NCBI RefSeq assembly: GCF_029873635.1 | Contig: NC_080422.1 | Span: 19,186,095-19,250,094, forward strand | From: Malania oleifera | Lineage: Eukaryota > Streptophyta > Magnoliopsida > Santalales > Ximeniaceae | DNA length: 64,000 bases | Direction: 5' to 3' | Part shown: in pieces, positions 23,412 to 34,408 of the stretch | How the letters are laid out: each line of letters starts with the position of its first letter | How positions within the stretch are numbered: the first letter of the stretch is position 1 | The notes under the pieces: generated by a model | What the model was told of the DNA's origin: nothing | What the model saw: only the letters and a program-made list of their open reading frames with translations | The model's database searches: none | Position numbers and translations under genes: made by a program

Positions 23412-25277
23412 TCAATTTTCACCCGGTTTAAGCCCGAATTGAAGAATAAACAGCATCTAGGGGATCTCGGCGTCAATTCTCTGCAGTTTGACCGGAACGG
23501 TTTCACTGTTTAGGCGTCCTTGGCACCATTCCAAAGTTAGGGCAAGGAAGATGAATTATATCAGTTTTTTTTTTTAAAAAAAAAGTTTAACTAGTTATTG
23601 GGGGTATGTGGGCCTAGAAATGTTAAAATGGTTATAACTTTGGGGTTCAACTGATTAAACTAAGGTATATGAATACAAGATTTTGTGCGAACGCCGCGGG
23701 CACTGTTTTAGGATCCTTGCAGGCATATCTCCGGCAATCAAGTAAGGGGATAGATTATGTTAGGTATTTCTAGAAAATTTACTAGTTAAAATGCAGTATT
23801 TGATTACAGAAATTATATGTATGATTTTTCTAGATAATCAGGTATACGAAAATGGTGTTTATAAATTAATGTGTATTCTTAGGAAACCAGGTGTTAAAGT
23901 TAAGTAAACCCTAAAAGTTGATTAATATTATTTTTCAGCAAAATATGTTTTTCCCAAGCAATTAGTATATTATAGAGCAATACTCACGTGTGTGGCATGA
24001 CAATGAATATTTTACGGTATATATAAGCTCACCAAATTATTTTATGATTACACAAAACAAGTACGGTTTGATAATGATTTTCAAAAATTTCTATAAACAT
24101 TACAAAAATTATGATATTATTTAGTATAATATGATAGTTCACCCGACCCAGTGTCATGACAGTTCAGTCGGCCCAGTGCCGTGATAGATTAGCCGACCTA
24201 GTGTCGTGACAGTTCAACCGACTTTATGTCGTGATCAATTATGATATAATTGTTTATTCAAAAATTATGATATGATAGTTTTTACATAGAAATATGAAAA
24301 CAAGATATGTTACAGTTATATTATGTATTACATGGTAGCAGAACCCTAATGGATTAGTTTAGATTCAGAGCACGGTACCGTAACTATTATTTTAGATTAG
24401 TGCCACCACATGTCTTAGATAGAGTGTTGGTGTATGGTAGATAATTGAGCCTTTGAAGAGTAGTATATCCCTATTGGTAGTCCGGACGAGGTTAGGGTGG
24501 CCAATCATGCTTACAGATGAGTCAATTTTGGCTTAGCATGGTAGGCCAGCCATTGCTAAGTCCCGCCTACAGACTACACAACCCAATCATGTAGGGGTAA
24601 TACATGATATCATCTAGCTATCCATCCAAGGAAAAATTTTAGTATTATACAAATACAGCAGATGATTTACATGTATATAGAAATTTATTATGCCAAAGTA
24701 AGTTTAAGATGAAAAATATGAATTTACCAAACTTATATAAGTATGAGTATAGATTCACATGATTTATCAGTTACAGTTAATTATTTATAGGATATGTTTA
24801 TAACACACTAGAACTCATGTTGCCACACATTGATGATAATCTATCCCATCTTACTGAGAGGTGTCTCACCCAAGAATTTAAACATTTAAGGAAATCCAGA
24901 TAGTCGTGTGGAGCAAGCTCCAAGGTAGAGGAGGCCTTGGTACTATAGTATCAGGGTATATGTTTTGAGTTTGGGGATATGTTTTGTATAAACACTAGGA
25001 TATTTTATGGATTTTTGGGGACGTGTATGTATATTCTTGAGACTGTAGAACTCTGGTATTGTATGTGAGGTTCAGGTACATTATATTTTTCCGCTGCATG
25101 AATAGTATGTATTTAAGAACAGGTATACCCCCGGTACCCCACTTTGGGTCCGGGTTGACATTGTAGATATTATCATTATTGGTATCAAAGCATATTTTTA
25201 GCATAATTCACAGGGTCGCTGCAGTTGATATCAGAGCAAATTTCTCTTATATATATATGGATAGTAGGGTCACTACA
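23113..25277 (+). mobile_element. Chromovirus 3' LTR, family B copy 2
   Basis: A 2165-bp LTR beginning TGTAGAGACCCG directly after a polypurine tract and ending GTAGGGTCACTACA. A TATA box (TTATAAATAGG, 23307-23317) is followed by a (CT)n run (23354-23409). Two PBS-like sequences lie inside: TGGTATCAAAGCA at 25180-25192, and TTGATATCAGAGCA at 25225-25238 directly after a second LTR-like terminus GGGTCGCTGCA (25213-25223). The true LTR end may therefore be 25223, not 25277. Confidence 0.82.
23354..23409 (+). repeat. (CT)n microsatellite downstream of the LTR B TATA box
   Basis: About 28 CT units starting 37 bp after the TATA box, matching the repeat at 3745-3803 in the other copy. Confidence 0.95.
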
Positions 25278-26893
25278 TAAGGGCGCATTTACTAAATGAC
25301 CAGTCGACCGGCCTCTCCACAGTTATATTTGGCCCAGTCGACTAGTGAGGGCTTAAGGCCAATATGGTAAATTGCACAAGCTTGGCAGACCGACCACAAT
25401 TATACCTAAACTGCCTAGTCGACTGGATGGAACAAATAGGCACTTACATATGTGCTCAGTCAACCAGCCTCTTAAAGGCATAATTTGACCAATCGACGGG
25501 CACTGTTCATCCGGCAGACCGGATCAAAGTGCCCAGCTAACCGTTTCTAGTGAGATGGGGAATTGCCTTAGGGCCAGTCAATCAGACCTCTTGGGATATC
25601 AAATTCTGGGCATAAAACTGTCATAAAATTTAAATTATAATATTATTTTAATGCCTAGAGGTCACCTAACGATCATATTCAAAATTTGCCTATAAATACA
25701 AGCCCAAAACAATTTGCAAATGTTAGAGATACATACTAAAAATACATTTGATTATTCTTTGATTGTTTCTCTTATTTCATACTCCATATTCAAATACCAA
25801 AATCAGTTTCCCATATATTTTTATTTGAAAAATATTTTTGGGAAAATCTTGGGGTTATACAAGTAGGCTTTGAGCATTTATTCAAGTTGTATATCTTGCT
25901 TGATAAGCCTCTTGTTCTTGAGATTTCAAATAGAAAATTATTTCTCCAACTTTCTTTTTGAAAAATACTTTCTTGGAGAAAATTTTTTTAAGGGTTCTTT
26001 GTAAAGGATTGAGCTTGTATTCAAGTTCATATACTTAACTTGAAAGCCTTTTATTTTATTTGGTGATAATCTCAAAGATTAATCTCTCCTATACACTTCA
26101 TCATTGAATATTGTTTGTGGAGAAAAATCTTTGAGTAAATCAAGAGTGCTTGAGCAATAGATTAATTCATATATTCGTTGCTTGAAAAACCTTTGTATTT
26201 TGAATTTACACAAGGTCAATCTTGAGGAAAATTATTTTCCCTACTCTCAGATTTATCTTGAAAAATACTTTGAGAAGAAAACTAAATACTATACAGAGCT
26301 TCATTATACAAATCATTTGAGAGTGCATCTGGTTTTAAATTTGTACATCTACGCTTATTTGAGACGCATTCATTTTGTACAAAAATTTTATTTCATTCCT
26401 TTGTGTTCACGGTGCGGAGTATCATCGGAAAAGGAGGACACCATCTTGTAAAGTGTATACCGGTTTGGCTCCACCCGGTTAAGTAAGCTAGAAGGGCACC
26501 ATCCGTTAAGGTGTGTAAAGGTTTGGCTTCGCATGATTAAGTGAGCTAGGGAGACTCCGCCTTGTAAGGAGAGTTTGTAAATGGCATCGCTCCACCTGGT
26601 TAAGTGAGCAAGGTAGTGAAATCCTCGGGGGGTTTGCCAATGGCGAGGACGTAGGCGGGTATAGCCGAACCTCGTTAAATATCGGTGTCACTCTCTTTCT
26701 CTTATATCTTATTTACATTACCGCACTTTAAATTCTTGCAAGTATATGTTAATTTATTAATTATTGTAATTACTTTGCATGCATGTATCTTACTTTGTAT
26801 AGGATATAGTTGGGTGAATTATTTAAATTATCCTCAAAAAGTTTTAAAAGTCCAATTCAACCCCCCCCCCCCCCTCTTAGGACTACATCCTTC
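25278..26893 (+). mobile_element. SIRE-like Copia LTR remnant
   Basis: No coding. The distal part matches my recollection of SIRE/Maximus-type LTRs: short repeated phrases around 'GGTTAAGTGAGC' (26470-26610), then 'GTGAAATCCTCGGGGGG' (26615-26632), then 'GGACGTAGGCGGGTATAGCCGAACC' (split across 26646-26670), then 'AAAAGTCCAATTCAACCCCC' near 26846. TATAAATA is at 25691-25698. Upstream, at 25300-25560, are repeated AGTCGACTGG and AGTCGACCGG words and decayed forms. The left end is lost at the chromovirus boundary and no second LTR or internal region is seen. Confidence 0.55.
26861..26874 (+). repeat. C homopolymer (14 C)
   Basis: A run of 14 C in the place where SIRE-like LTRs have the usual short C tract near their end. 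Confidence 0.9.
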
Positions 26894-27503
26894 CCCTAAA
26901 GGTTACCTCCCCCTACATAGTGAGTTTACTTGCTTTAATCACCCAGTTGCTCAACATGTAGATCAATTTCTCCACCCTGTTGCTCAACTTGATAAGCCAC
27001 TCTTGGATGCGATCATTAGTATTGATTTTATATGGCATACTAATATCTAGATAAATAAATAGCCTAATAGACTAATCACATAATGCATTTAATGAATGAG
27101 TTTTGTAGACACCCAATTTTAATCGGATCGAAAATATAACAAAATTTTTATTAATGCTTATAACAATACTGGAAAAGACATAAGAATATAGGCAAACAAA
27201 GAGAAATACAAGAGAAATATAGAAATACACAGAAATATAAGGGGCAAAAAAAAATACGGGGAGATAGTGGGAGTATCCAAGGGATCTTTAAGAAGCTGTA
27301 GTTGGCACTTGCACACAAAGTAAGAAAGAAATCAAGAAATAAAGGGAGAAAATTTGATTGATTCTATAAAATTAATTGGAGGATTTACAAGTGTGATATG
27401 TTTCCAATCCCAACATCAAGCCAAGAACCTATATGGAAAGAAATCGGTCGATTTCAATTAGTCATAGTCAGGGATGAGAATTTTGTTGTAAGAAGGAAAA
27501 CAC
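26894..27503. other. Non-coding repeat, host of the minus-strand Copia element
   Basis: No coding potential. From 27104 the sequence starts TGTAGACACCCAATTTTAAT, which looks like the start of a Ty3/Gypsy LTR. This may continue after the Copia insertion at 32697, where a TATA box (CCTATAAATAGGGGGCC, about 32775-32791) lies on the plus strand. That link is an inference from termini and order only. Confidence 0.4.
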
Positions 27504-28063
27504 TGTTGTGATAATGGTCGGATCGGATAATGAAAATGCACAATGGAAATAAAACAACAAGTGAATAAAACTACACAACCAGAATCAACAATACAAAGAT
27601 TTAACGTGGTTCGACAAAGCCTACATCCATGGAAGCAATGACACACAGATTTTCACTAAGAAATCAAGATGTACACAATACACTTCTCAAAATGATCAAC
27701 CACTCTCTCATATATGCCTAGAATAACATATAAAAAAGTTTCTCGGAGGTTTCCCCCCGTTTTCCCAACCACCTAACATTCAAAAATTCAAAATTCTGAA
27801 AAACTGCTTGCAACCCAGGCGTCTCTCGTCGACGAACACAGGGCTTCGTCGACGAGACCAAGAAGACACTTCGTTGACGAACACAGGGCTTTGTCAACAA
27901 ACCTATAAATTTGAAAACACCTACTCTTGGTAATTACTCATGGATGAACTTCAGAGCCTTCATCGACGAGCCTCTGCCGTCTCCTCATCGACGAACACAT
28001 GGCTTCGTCTACGAGTCTGTGCTGCTATGCTATGCTATCCAAGTATACGAGCCATAAATAACA
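27504..28063 (-). mobile_element. Copia 3' LTR (element on minus strand)
   Basis: A 560-bp LTR with ends TGTT and AACA. On the minus strand the first half (28015-27826) holds palindrome copies, exact at 27846-27855 and 27826-27835, the rest decayed. A TATA-like stretch (about 27737-27728) follows. The block AACGTGGTTCGACAAAGCCT (27603-27622) lies in the distal part and resembles other plant Copia LTRs. Confidence 0.93.
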
Positions 28064-28167
28064 ATCTCCACCTTGGTGATTATACGTCCCTTTAAAAAAG
28101 TCCCCAAAAATATGAATAGCTCCACCTTGAACTTGAAAACATTAGGTTTGGGCTTGTCTCCCTTCAA

Positions 28168-31100
28168 TCACTTGGAGACATGAAGCAAGTCCAAGCAATG
28201 CTTGAACTTCTCTAAAGTAACTGATTTGGTCAAAATATCTGCTGCATTATCAGATGTATGAACTTTCTCTAACACAAGTTCACCCCAAGAAATCAATTCC
28301 CGAACCTTGTGAAATCTCACATCAATATGCTTGGTTCTAGCATGATATACTTGATGCTTTGACAAGTAAATAGCACTCTGACTATCACAATGTAGCACCA
28401 CACCATTTTGCTGTACTCCCAGCTCTCTAACTAAACCAGTAAGCCATAAGGCTTCCTTTGCAGCTTCGGTAACTACCATGTATTCCGCCTCAGTCGTGGA
28501 TAATGCAACCAAAGATTGTACCATGGATCTCCAACATACTGGTCCTCCTACAAGAGTAAACACATATCCCATTATAGACCTTCTATCATCCATATCTCCA
28601 GCATAATCTGCATTAACAAACCCCATAACTATAGGACAACTCTGTTGCTTGCTGAACATGATGCCATATCTTGATGTACCCTGCAAGTATCTAAATATCC
28701 ATTTAACGGTTTCATAATGCTGTCTTCCTGGATTAGAGAGAAACTTGCTCACCACGCTTACCGCATGCACCAAATCTGGCCTTGTACATACCATGGCATA
28801 CATTAAACTCCCCACAACACTAGCATAAGGGACCTTTGACATGTCTCGAATTTCCTCATTCGAACTTGGGCAATCTGTAGTAGACAACTTAAAATGATTC
28901 GCTAAAGGTGTACTCACCGGTCTTGCATCAGTCATGCTAAAGCTTTCCAACACCTTCTGCACATAACCGCCCTGAGATAACCATAATCTCCCTGCAATCC
29001 TATTACGGCAAATCTCTATCCCAAGTATTTTCTTGGCTAAACTAATATCCTTCATGTCAAATTCCTTATGCAACAAATCCTTTAACTGATTCACCTCAGT
29101 TAAATCCTTTGCAGCTATCAACATGTCATCGACGTACAATAACAAGAAAATAAGAGAACCATCCTCAAGTTTATTTACATAAACGCAGCATTCATACTCA
29201 CACCATTTGTAGTATATCTTGATCATGTAGGAATCAAACCGTTTATACCATTGCCTTAGAGGCTATTTTAGCCCATAAAGAGACTTCTTCAATCTGCAAA
29301 CAAAATTTTCTTTTCCTAATTCAACAAAACCCTCCAGTTGTACCATATAGATTTGTTCCTCCAAGTCACCGTGAAGAAACGTCATCTTCACATCCATTTG
29401 TTCCAAAAGAAAATCATAATGAGCTACCAACCCCAACACAATTCTAATAGAAGTATGTCGTACCACTGGAGAAAAGATCTCATCATAATCTATTCCCTTC
29501 TTCTATGAGTATCCTTTTGCCACCAACCGTGCCTTGAATTTTTCTCCTTCCTTTTCTGAAATTGTTTCATTCTTCCTATACACCCATTTGCATCCTATTG
29601 GTCTCTTTCCATCTAGAAGTTCCACCAAGTCCCAAGTTTAGTTCTTATGCAAAGATTCCATCTGCTCAATCATCGCTCCCATCCACCTATCTTTCTCTTG
29701 GTCGTGCACTACCTCTTGAAAGGTAGTTGGATCATTGCAACAACTAAGGAAAGCATAAAATACTAATTCATCAAAACCATACCTTGATGGAGGCCTGATA
29801 GTGCGTCCAGATCTCCATATAGGAATATTGTCGACTTGCTGGTTTTCCGAGTTAAAGCTCCCTGCAACCACTGGACCATGATCATTTCTATTGCCCTGAG
29901 CTTCCAACTCCACCTGCACAACATGTTCATCACTGCCCTAGCTTTCTGGCTCCTGTTTCTGATCATCAAACTCTTAAGTACGCTTCACTATAGCCTTCTC
30001 ATCAAAAACTACATCTTTACTGATCACCACTTTGTTTTCCACTAGGTCCCATAGCTTATATCCCATTACACCCTCTAGATACCCCAAGAAGATGCAACGA
30101 CGAGACTTCGGATCAAGTTTAGACCTCTCCTCACTAGACACGTGGACATAGGCTGGACACCCGAATACCTTTAATCCGGAGTAGTCTACTGCATTTCCTG
30201 TCCAAACCTCTTCCGCCACTTTACCTGCTAGTGATGCCCTTGGTGATTGGTTTACGAGAAAACAAGCCATACTAACTGCCTCGACCCAGAAATTCTTTGG
30301 TAGCCCTGCATTCAATCTGAGACACCAAGCCTTATCAGTAAGAGTCCGGTTCATCCATTCTACCACCCCATTTTGCTGAGGTGTCCGACGAACTGTAAAA
30401 TGTCTCTTGATGCCCTGCGCCGCACAAAATTCCATAAACCAAGAATTAGCATACTCTGTCCCATTATCTAACCTTAAGTATTTGATTCTCCTCCCTGTCA
30501 GGTTTTCCACTTCAGCCTTCCAAATCTTAAACTTGGCAAACGTACTATATTTGTGACGCATGAAGTACACCCAAACCTTCCGTGAGTAATCATCAATTAA
30601 ACTCACGTAATACACATGTCCACTCTTTGATGCAATTCTTACTGGGCCTTAAACATCTGAATGTACATAGTCAAGAATTCATTTCGTCTTGTGAGTAGTC
30701 GAACTGAATTTTGCTCTATTATGTTTTCCAAGAACACAAAATCTACAAAATTCCAACTGACATGATTTCAAACCTTTCAAAAAATTTCTTTTGTGTAGTT
30801 CTTTCATGCCATGTTCTCCTATATGACCAAGACGCATATGCCATAAAACAGTCTCATCTGATTCAGCATCCACCACTGCAACTCCACCTACAACAGTAGT
30901 TCCCTGCAACGTGTAGATATTTCCATCCAGTTTCTATCCTTTCATTACAATTAGATTACCTTTAAAAACCGTTAAAATTTCACCTTTAGACTTGTAATTG
31001 AAGCCATTACAATCCAAAGTACCAAGAGATATCAGACTCTTTCTCAACTTAGGTATATATCTTACATTACACAATGTTCTTACAGCACCATCAAACATTT

Positions 31101-32107
31101 TTATTTTTACACTTGCTATGCCAATGATCTTACAAGAAGCATCATTACCTATAAGAACTGATCCAGAATTTACTAACCTATAAGTGCTAAACCACTCCTT
31201 GTTTGGAGTCATGTGATAAGAACATGCCAGGTCAAGTATCCAAGAGTTCATTAGAATATCCGACTCTAATGAAACTGATAGACATCACCATCTACTGAAT
31301 CCTCTTCTTGAACAAAATTCACAGATTTTGAAATCCCTTCATGCTTATTAGCATTTCCCTTCTTCCAATTTGGACACTCCGATTTCACATGCCCCTTTTT
31401 ACCACATTTATAACAGGATTTCCTTTTTCTTCTTGGATTGATTTCGGGATTTCTGATTAGACCCATTCTTAAACTTTCCTTTGCCTCGCTCATTACTACC
31501 TTTTATCACAAGTCCTTCTCCTTCATCTCAAATCTTTAATCTTTAATGAAAATTCAACAAGGCACTTGTTACCTCTTCTAAATCAAGAGTTTCTTTTCCC
31601 CACGTAAGAGTGGTCACAAGATTTTCATAGGTATGAGTTGAGGGCAAGGAATTTAATAGCATCAAAGCCTTATCATCCTCATCAAACTTCACATCAACTC
31701 TCATAAGATCACTTATGATTTGATTAAACGTATTGATGTGTTGATCTAGACTAGATCCTTCTACCATCTTAAGCCAATATAAACGTTGTTTAAGAAAAAA
31801 GTTTGTTATTGAGGGATTTAGACATGTACCAACTTTCTAACTTTAGCCAGATAGCCGCTGGAGAATCCTCCTCCATCACCCGATAGAGAACTTCGTCAGC
31901 CAAACATAAACGTATTGTAGACGTTGCTTTTGCTTTGAAATCTACCCATGTTGTCTCATCCATTCCTTCCAGTTGAGTATCAAGCAGAGCCTTAGCCATC
32001 CCTTGTTGCACAAGAATGTCCTTCACTCTCCTCTACCATAAACCAAAGTTTTCAGTTCCATCAAACTTAATGATGTCAAACCTTGCAGAAGACGATCCCG
32101 ATGTCAT
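28168..32107 (-). pseudogene. Copia gag-pol polyprotein, broken
   Basis: On the minus strand an ATG at 32107 opens gag, with an early TAG in place of Gln in 'LW*RRVK'. Gag lies in shifted pieces (32026-31790, 31767-31543). The CCHC knuckle 'CYKCGKKGHVKSEC' lies in another frame (31493-31266). From 31251 pol stays in one frame, broken by stops. The protease reads 'WILDLACSYHM' where D-S-G is expected. Integrase follows with the H-H-C-C motif 'WHMRLGHIG...CRFC' and the core 'LIDDYSRK', 'LRLDNGTEY', 'NGVVEWMNR'. RT has 'LLYVDDMLIA' and RNase H has 'TTEAEYMV' and 'HCDSQSA' in the intact 352-codon end (29226-28168). The domain order makes Copia certain. Confidence 0.94.
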
Positions 32108-32115
32108 AACAACCT

Positions 32116-32128
32116 GGCTTTGATACCA
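32116..32128 (-). promoter_or_regulatory. Copia primer binding site (tRNA-Met)
   Basis: On the minus strand, TGGTATCAAAGCC lies three bases from the end of the 5' LTR. It matches the initiator tRNA-Met primer site with one change (A for G). Confidence 0.88.
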
Positions 32129-32131
32129 ATT

Positions 32132-32691
32132 TGTTGTGATAATGGTCGGATCGGATAATGTAAATGCACAGTGGAAATAAAACAGCAAGTGAATAAAACT
32201 ACACAACCAGAATCAACAACACAAAGATTTAACGTGGTTCGACAAAGCCTATATCCACGGAAGCAATGGCACACAGATTTTCACTAAGAAATCAAGATGT
32301 ACACAATACACTTCTCAAGATGATCAACCACTCTCTCATATATGCCTAGAATAACATATATAAAAGTTTCTCGGAGGTTTCCCCCTGTTTGCCCAACTTC
32401 CCAACATTCAAAAATTCAAAATTCTAAAAAACTGCTCGCAGCCCAAGAATCTTTCGTCGATGAACACAGGGCTTCGTCGACGAGACCAAGAAGACACTTC
32501 GTCGAAGAACACAGAGCTTCATCAACAAACCCAGAAATATGAAAACACCTGCTCTCAGTAATTACTCATCGACGAACTTCAAAGCCTTCGTCGACGAGCC
32601 TCTGCCGTCTCCTCGTCGACGAACACAGGGCTTCGTCGACGAGTCTATGCTGCTGTGTTGTGCTGTCCAAGTATAAGAGCCATAAATAACA
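32132..32691 (-). mobile_element. Copia 5' LTR (element on minus strand)
   Basis: A 560-bp LTR paired with 27504-28063. Four exact TCGTCGACGA palindromes (32474-32483, 32588-32597, 32613-32622, 32633-32642) plus decayed ones lie upstream, on the minus strand, of the TATA-like stretch at about 32365-32356 (TTTTATATAT). Several palindromes intact here are decayed in the other LTR at CpG positions. Confidence 0.93.
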
Positions 32692-32696
32692 AACAC

Positions 32697-33239
32697 ACAC
32701 ATGGGAGATTCAATACAATGAAATGGTTGGAAAGGGAAGGTTGGCTTGTTACCAATGCTAGCTAAGGCCCCAACCCTATAAATAGGGGGCCTTCACAGAG
32801 AGTAAAGGACATAACAACGAAAAGAAGCAGAGAGATCAAAGAAAAAAAAAAGACAGCATACTGGTGAGGATTGGGGTAAAAGACCCTAGTTGAGAAAAAA
32901 AAGGGTAACACCGTACCCTTCTCGGAGAAAGGTTCAGAGGCGCAGAGACCATTGCTTGAAGGCTGCTAAGACCTAGTCAAAAAACCTATAACCCAAAAGG
33001 TTCCCACAATCGAAGGAGGCAGAGGCTAAGACTAAAGCATGTCCTAGACACTGGAGAAGGAGCAACAGAAAGGGCAGAAAGTAGGAATAGAAAACCCAAA
33101 GGAGTGGAAGACCTAAGGTTAGTTGGATTACATGTTTGCTTTACTTCCATGATCTTGCTATATTGTAGGCGTTCAGTCAAAAAAGAATGGAGTATCTCCC
33201 ATGCAGACGAGCACACAAGCCTACTACCTAACTTAAACC
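32697..33239 (+). other. Non-coding; TATA box and leader-like stretch of an older repeat
   Basis: CCTATAAATAGGGGGCC at about 32775-32791 is a strong plant TATA sequence, followed by an A/G-rich leader. No coding region follows. It fits the promoter and transcribed part of an LTR that began at about 27104 and was split by the Copia insertion, but no partner LTR is seen. Confidence 0.4.
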
Positions 33240-33770
33240 CACAAGTCCACAGTCTTAACCCATAAGCCCACTTTTTAACCTAAACCCACAAGCCCACTAA
33301 CCAAACCCACAAGCCTATTATCTAAATCCAAGCCCTAGACCCATTTTCTTTAAAACCCAGAGGCCTGGGCCCAAACGATTTTAAAACCCTAGGCCCATTT
33401 TTTAAGACCTAGAGGTCTGGGCCCAAACAATTTTAAAACCCTAGCCCATTTTTTAAAACCCAAAGACTTGGGCCCAAACAATTTTTTTTTTAAAAACCCA
33501 AGCCCATTTTTTAAAAACCAGAGGCTTGAGCCCACACAATTTTAAAACCCCCAAGCCCAATTTTTTTTATAAAAAAAAAAAAAAGGGGCCCTGGGCCCAA
33601 TTTTTAAAAACTAACTTATTTTTTTTAACCCAAAGGGCTCTGGGTCCAATTTTAAAATCAACCCCTTTTTTTAAACCCAAAGGGGCATAGGTTCAATTTT
33701 CGAATTGGGCCCCATTTTTTTAAAAAAAAAACACCAAAGGGCCCAAGGCCCAAATTTTTTTTTTTTTTAA
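33240..33770 (+). repeat. Degenerate tandem repeat of 'AAACCCA-GAGG-CTGGGCCC' units
   Basis: About eight units of roughly 50-65 bp, each with an A-rich start, 'CCCAGAGGCCTGGGCCCAA' or a variant, and a T-run. Unit cores lie near 33353, 33405, 33455, 33515, 33583, 33632, 33678 and 33735. The self-complementary core (GGCCTGGGCCC) can fold locally. Unit length varies mainly through the A and T runs. Confidence 0.75.
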
Positions 33771-34066
33771 ATAACAATAAACCTCAATCCAACCTAGTGG
33801 GTTAACTCACTTTAAGTCAACCCAAATCTTTACTCATTTGAGTTGACTCACCCGAGTCAACTAGTGACCCCCCCCCCCCCCAAAACAACTCATTGAGTTT
33901 GGTGAGTCAACTCACTAACAAAAAAGATCTTAAAGCAAAGCTAAACCAAAACACAAATCAAATGGATTTGTTTGGCCCAAATAGAAATGAAAAATAAAAC
34001 AAAGGGGGGTGTTGACTTATCTTTAGCCTCGCTGCAAAGAACACACAACAGGGGTTAACAAACATC

Positions 34067-34070
<4 letters not shown>

Positions 34071-34106
<36 letters not shown>
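34071..34106 (+). repeat. (GA)n microsatellite
   Basis: Eighteen GA units opening a 250-bp purine-rich stretch (to about 34380). Reverse-strand open frames here are composition artefacts. Confidence 0.93.
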
Positions 34107-34108
<2 letters not shown>

Positions 34109-34408
34109 AGTAGATATGAGAGTAGCTTAGAGAGAATAGTAAATCAGAGAGTAGAGAAGAGAGAGAATGGTAAAAGAGTATATCAGGGGAGAGATCGAGA
34201 AAAAGAAGATATGGGCCAAAGAAACTAAGAAGAAAAAAGAGATTGAGAGAGAGAGGGAAAAGAAACGAATCGGAGAATAGAGAAGGAGAAGAGGAACAAA
34301 CAGAGAGAGAAGAACTCGAAGAGAAGAGAGAGAAACAAATCGGGAAAAAATGAAAAAAAAAAAAAAAAGAGGAGAACGGGAGCTTTTATACCTAAAGCAA
34401 GGTGGGAA

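Larger units (their letters stand above)
13351..25277 (+). mobile_element. Second chromovirus, nested host of two solo LTRs
   Basis: Order: LTR end (13351-14090), PBS, gag (about 14500-15500), protease and pol (about 15590-17596), the 3838-bp insertion (17597-21434), the rest of integrase and chromodomain (21435-22822), polypurine tract (23101-23112), LTR (23113-25277). The host sequence around the insertion reads through in frame if one ATTGT copy is dropped. The left LTR lacks its first part, being cut off where family A LTR copy 2 ends at 13350. The left and right LTRs are only distantly alike, so the two ends may not derive from one insertion event. Confidence 0.82.
27504..32691 (-). mobile_element. 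Complete but decayed Copia retrotransposon
   Basis: Two 560-bp direct LTRs (27504-28063 and 32132-32691) flank the internal region. The perfect 5-bp duplication AACAC is at 27499-27503 and 32692-32696. On the minus strand the order is LTR, tRNA-Met PBS, gag, protease, integrase, RT, RNase H, LTR. That domain order defines Ty1/Copia. RT text such as 'STPLANHFKLS' resembles the Tork/Tnt1 lineage. The LTRs differ at dozens of positions (by eye around nine in ten identical), so the insertion is not recent. Confidence 0.95.

Noticed and set aside
33240..33770. Telomere-like AAACCCTA words
   Set aside because: They are part of a longer degenerate repeat with variable spacing, not a 7-bp telomeric array.
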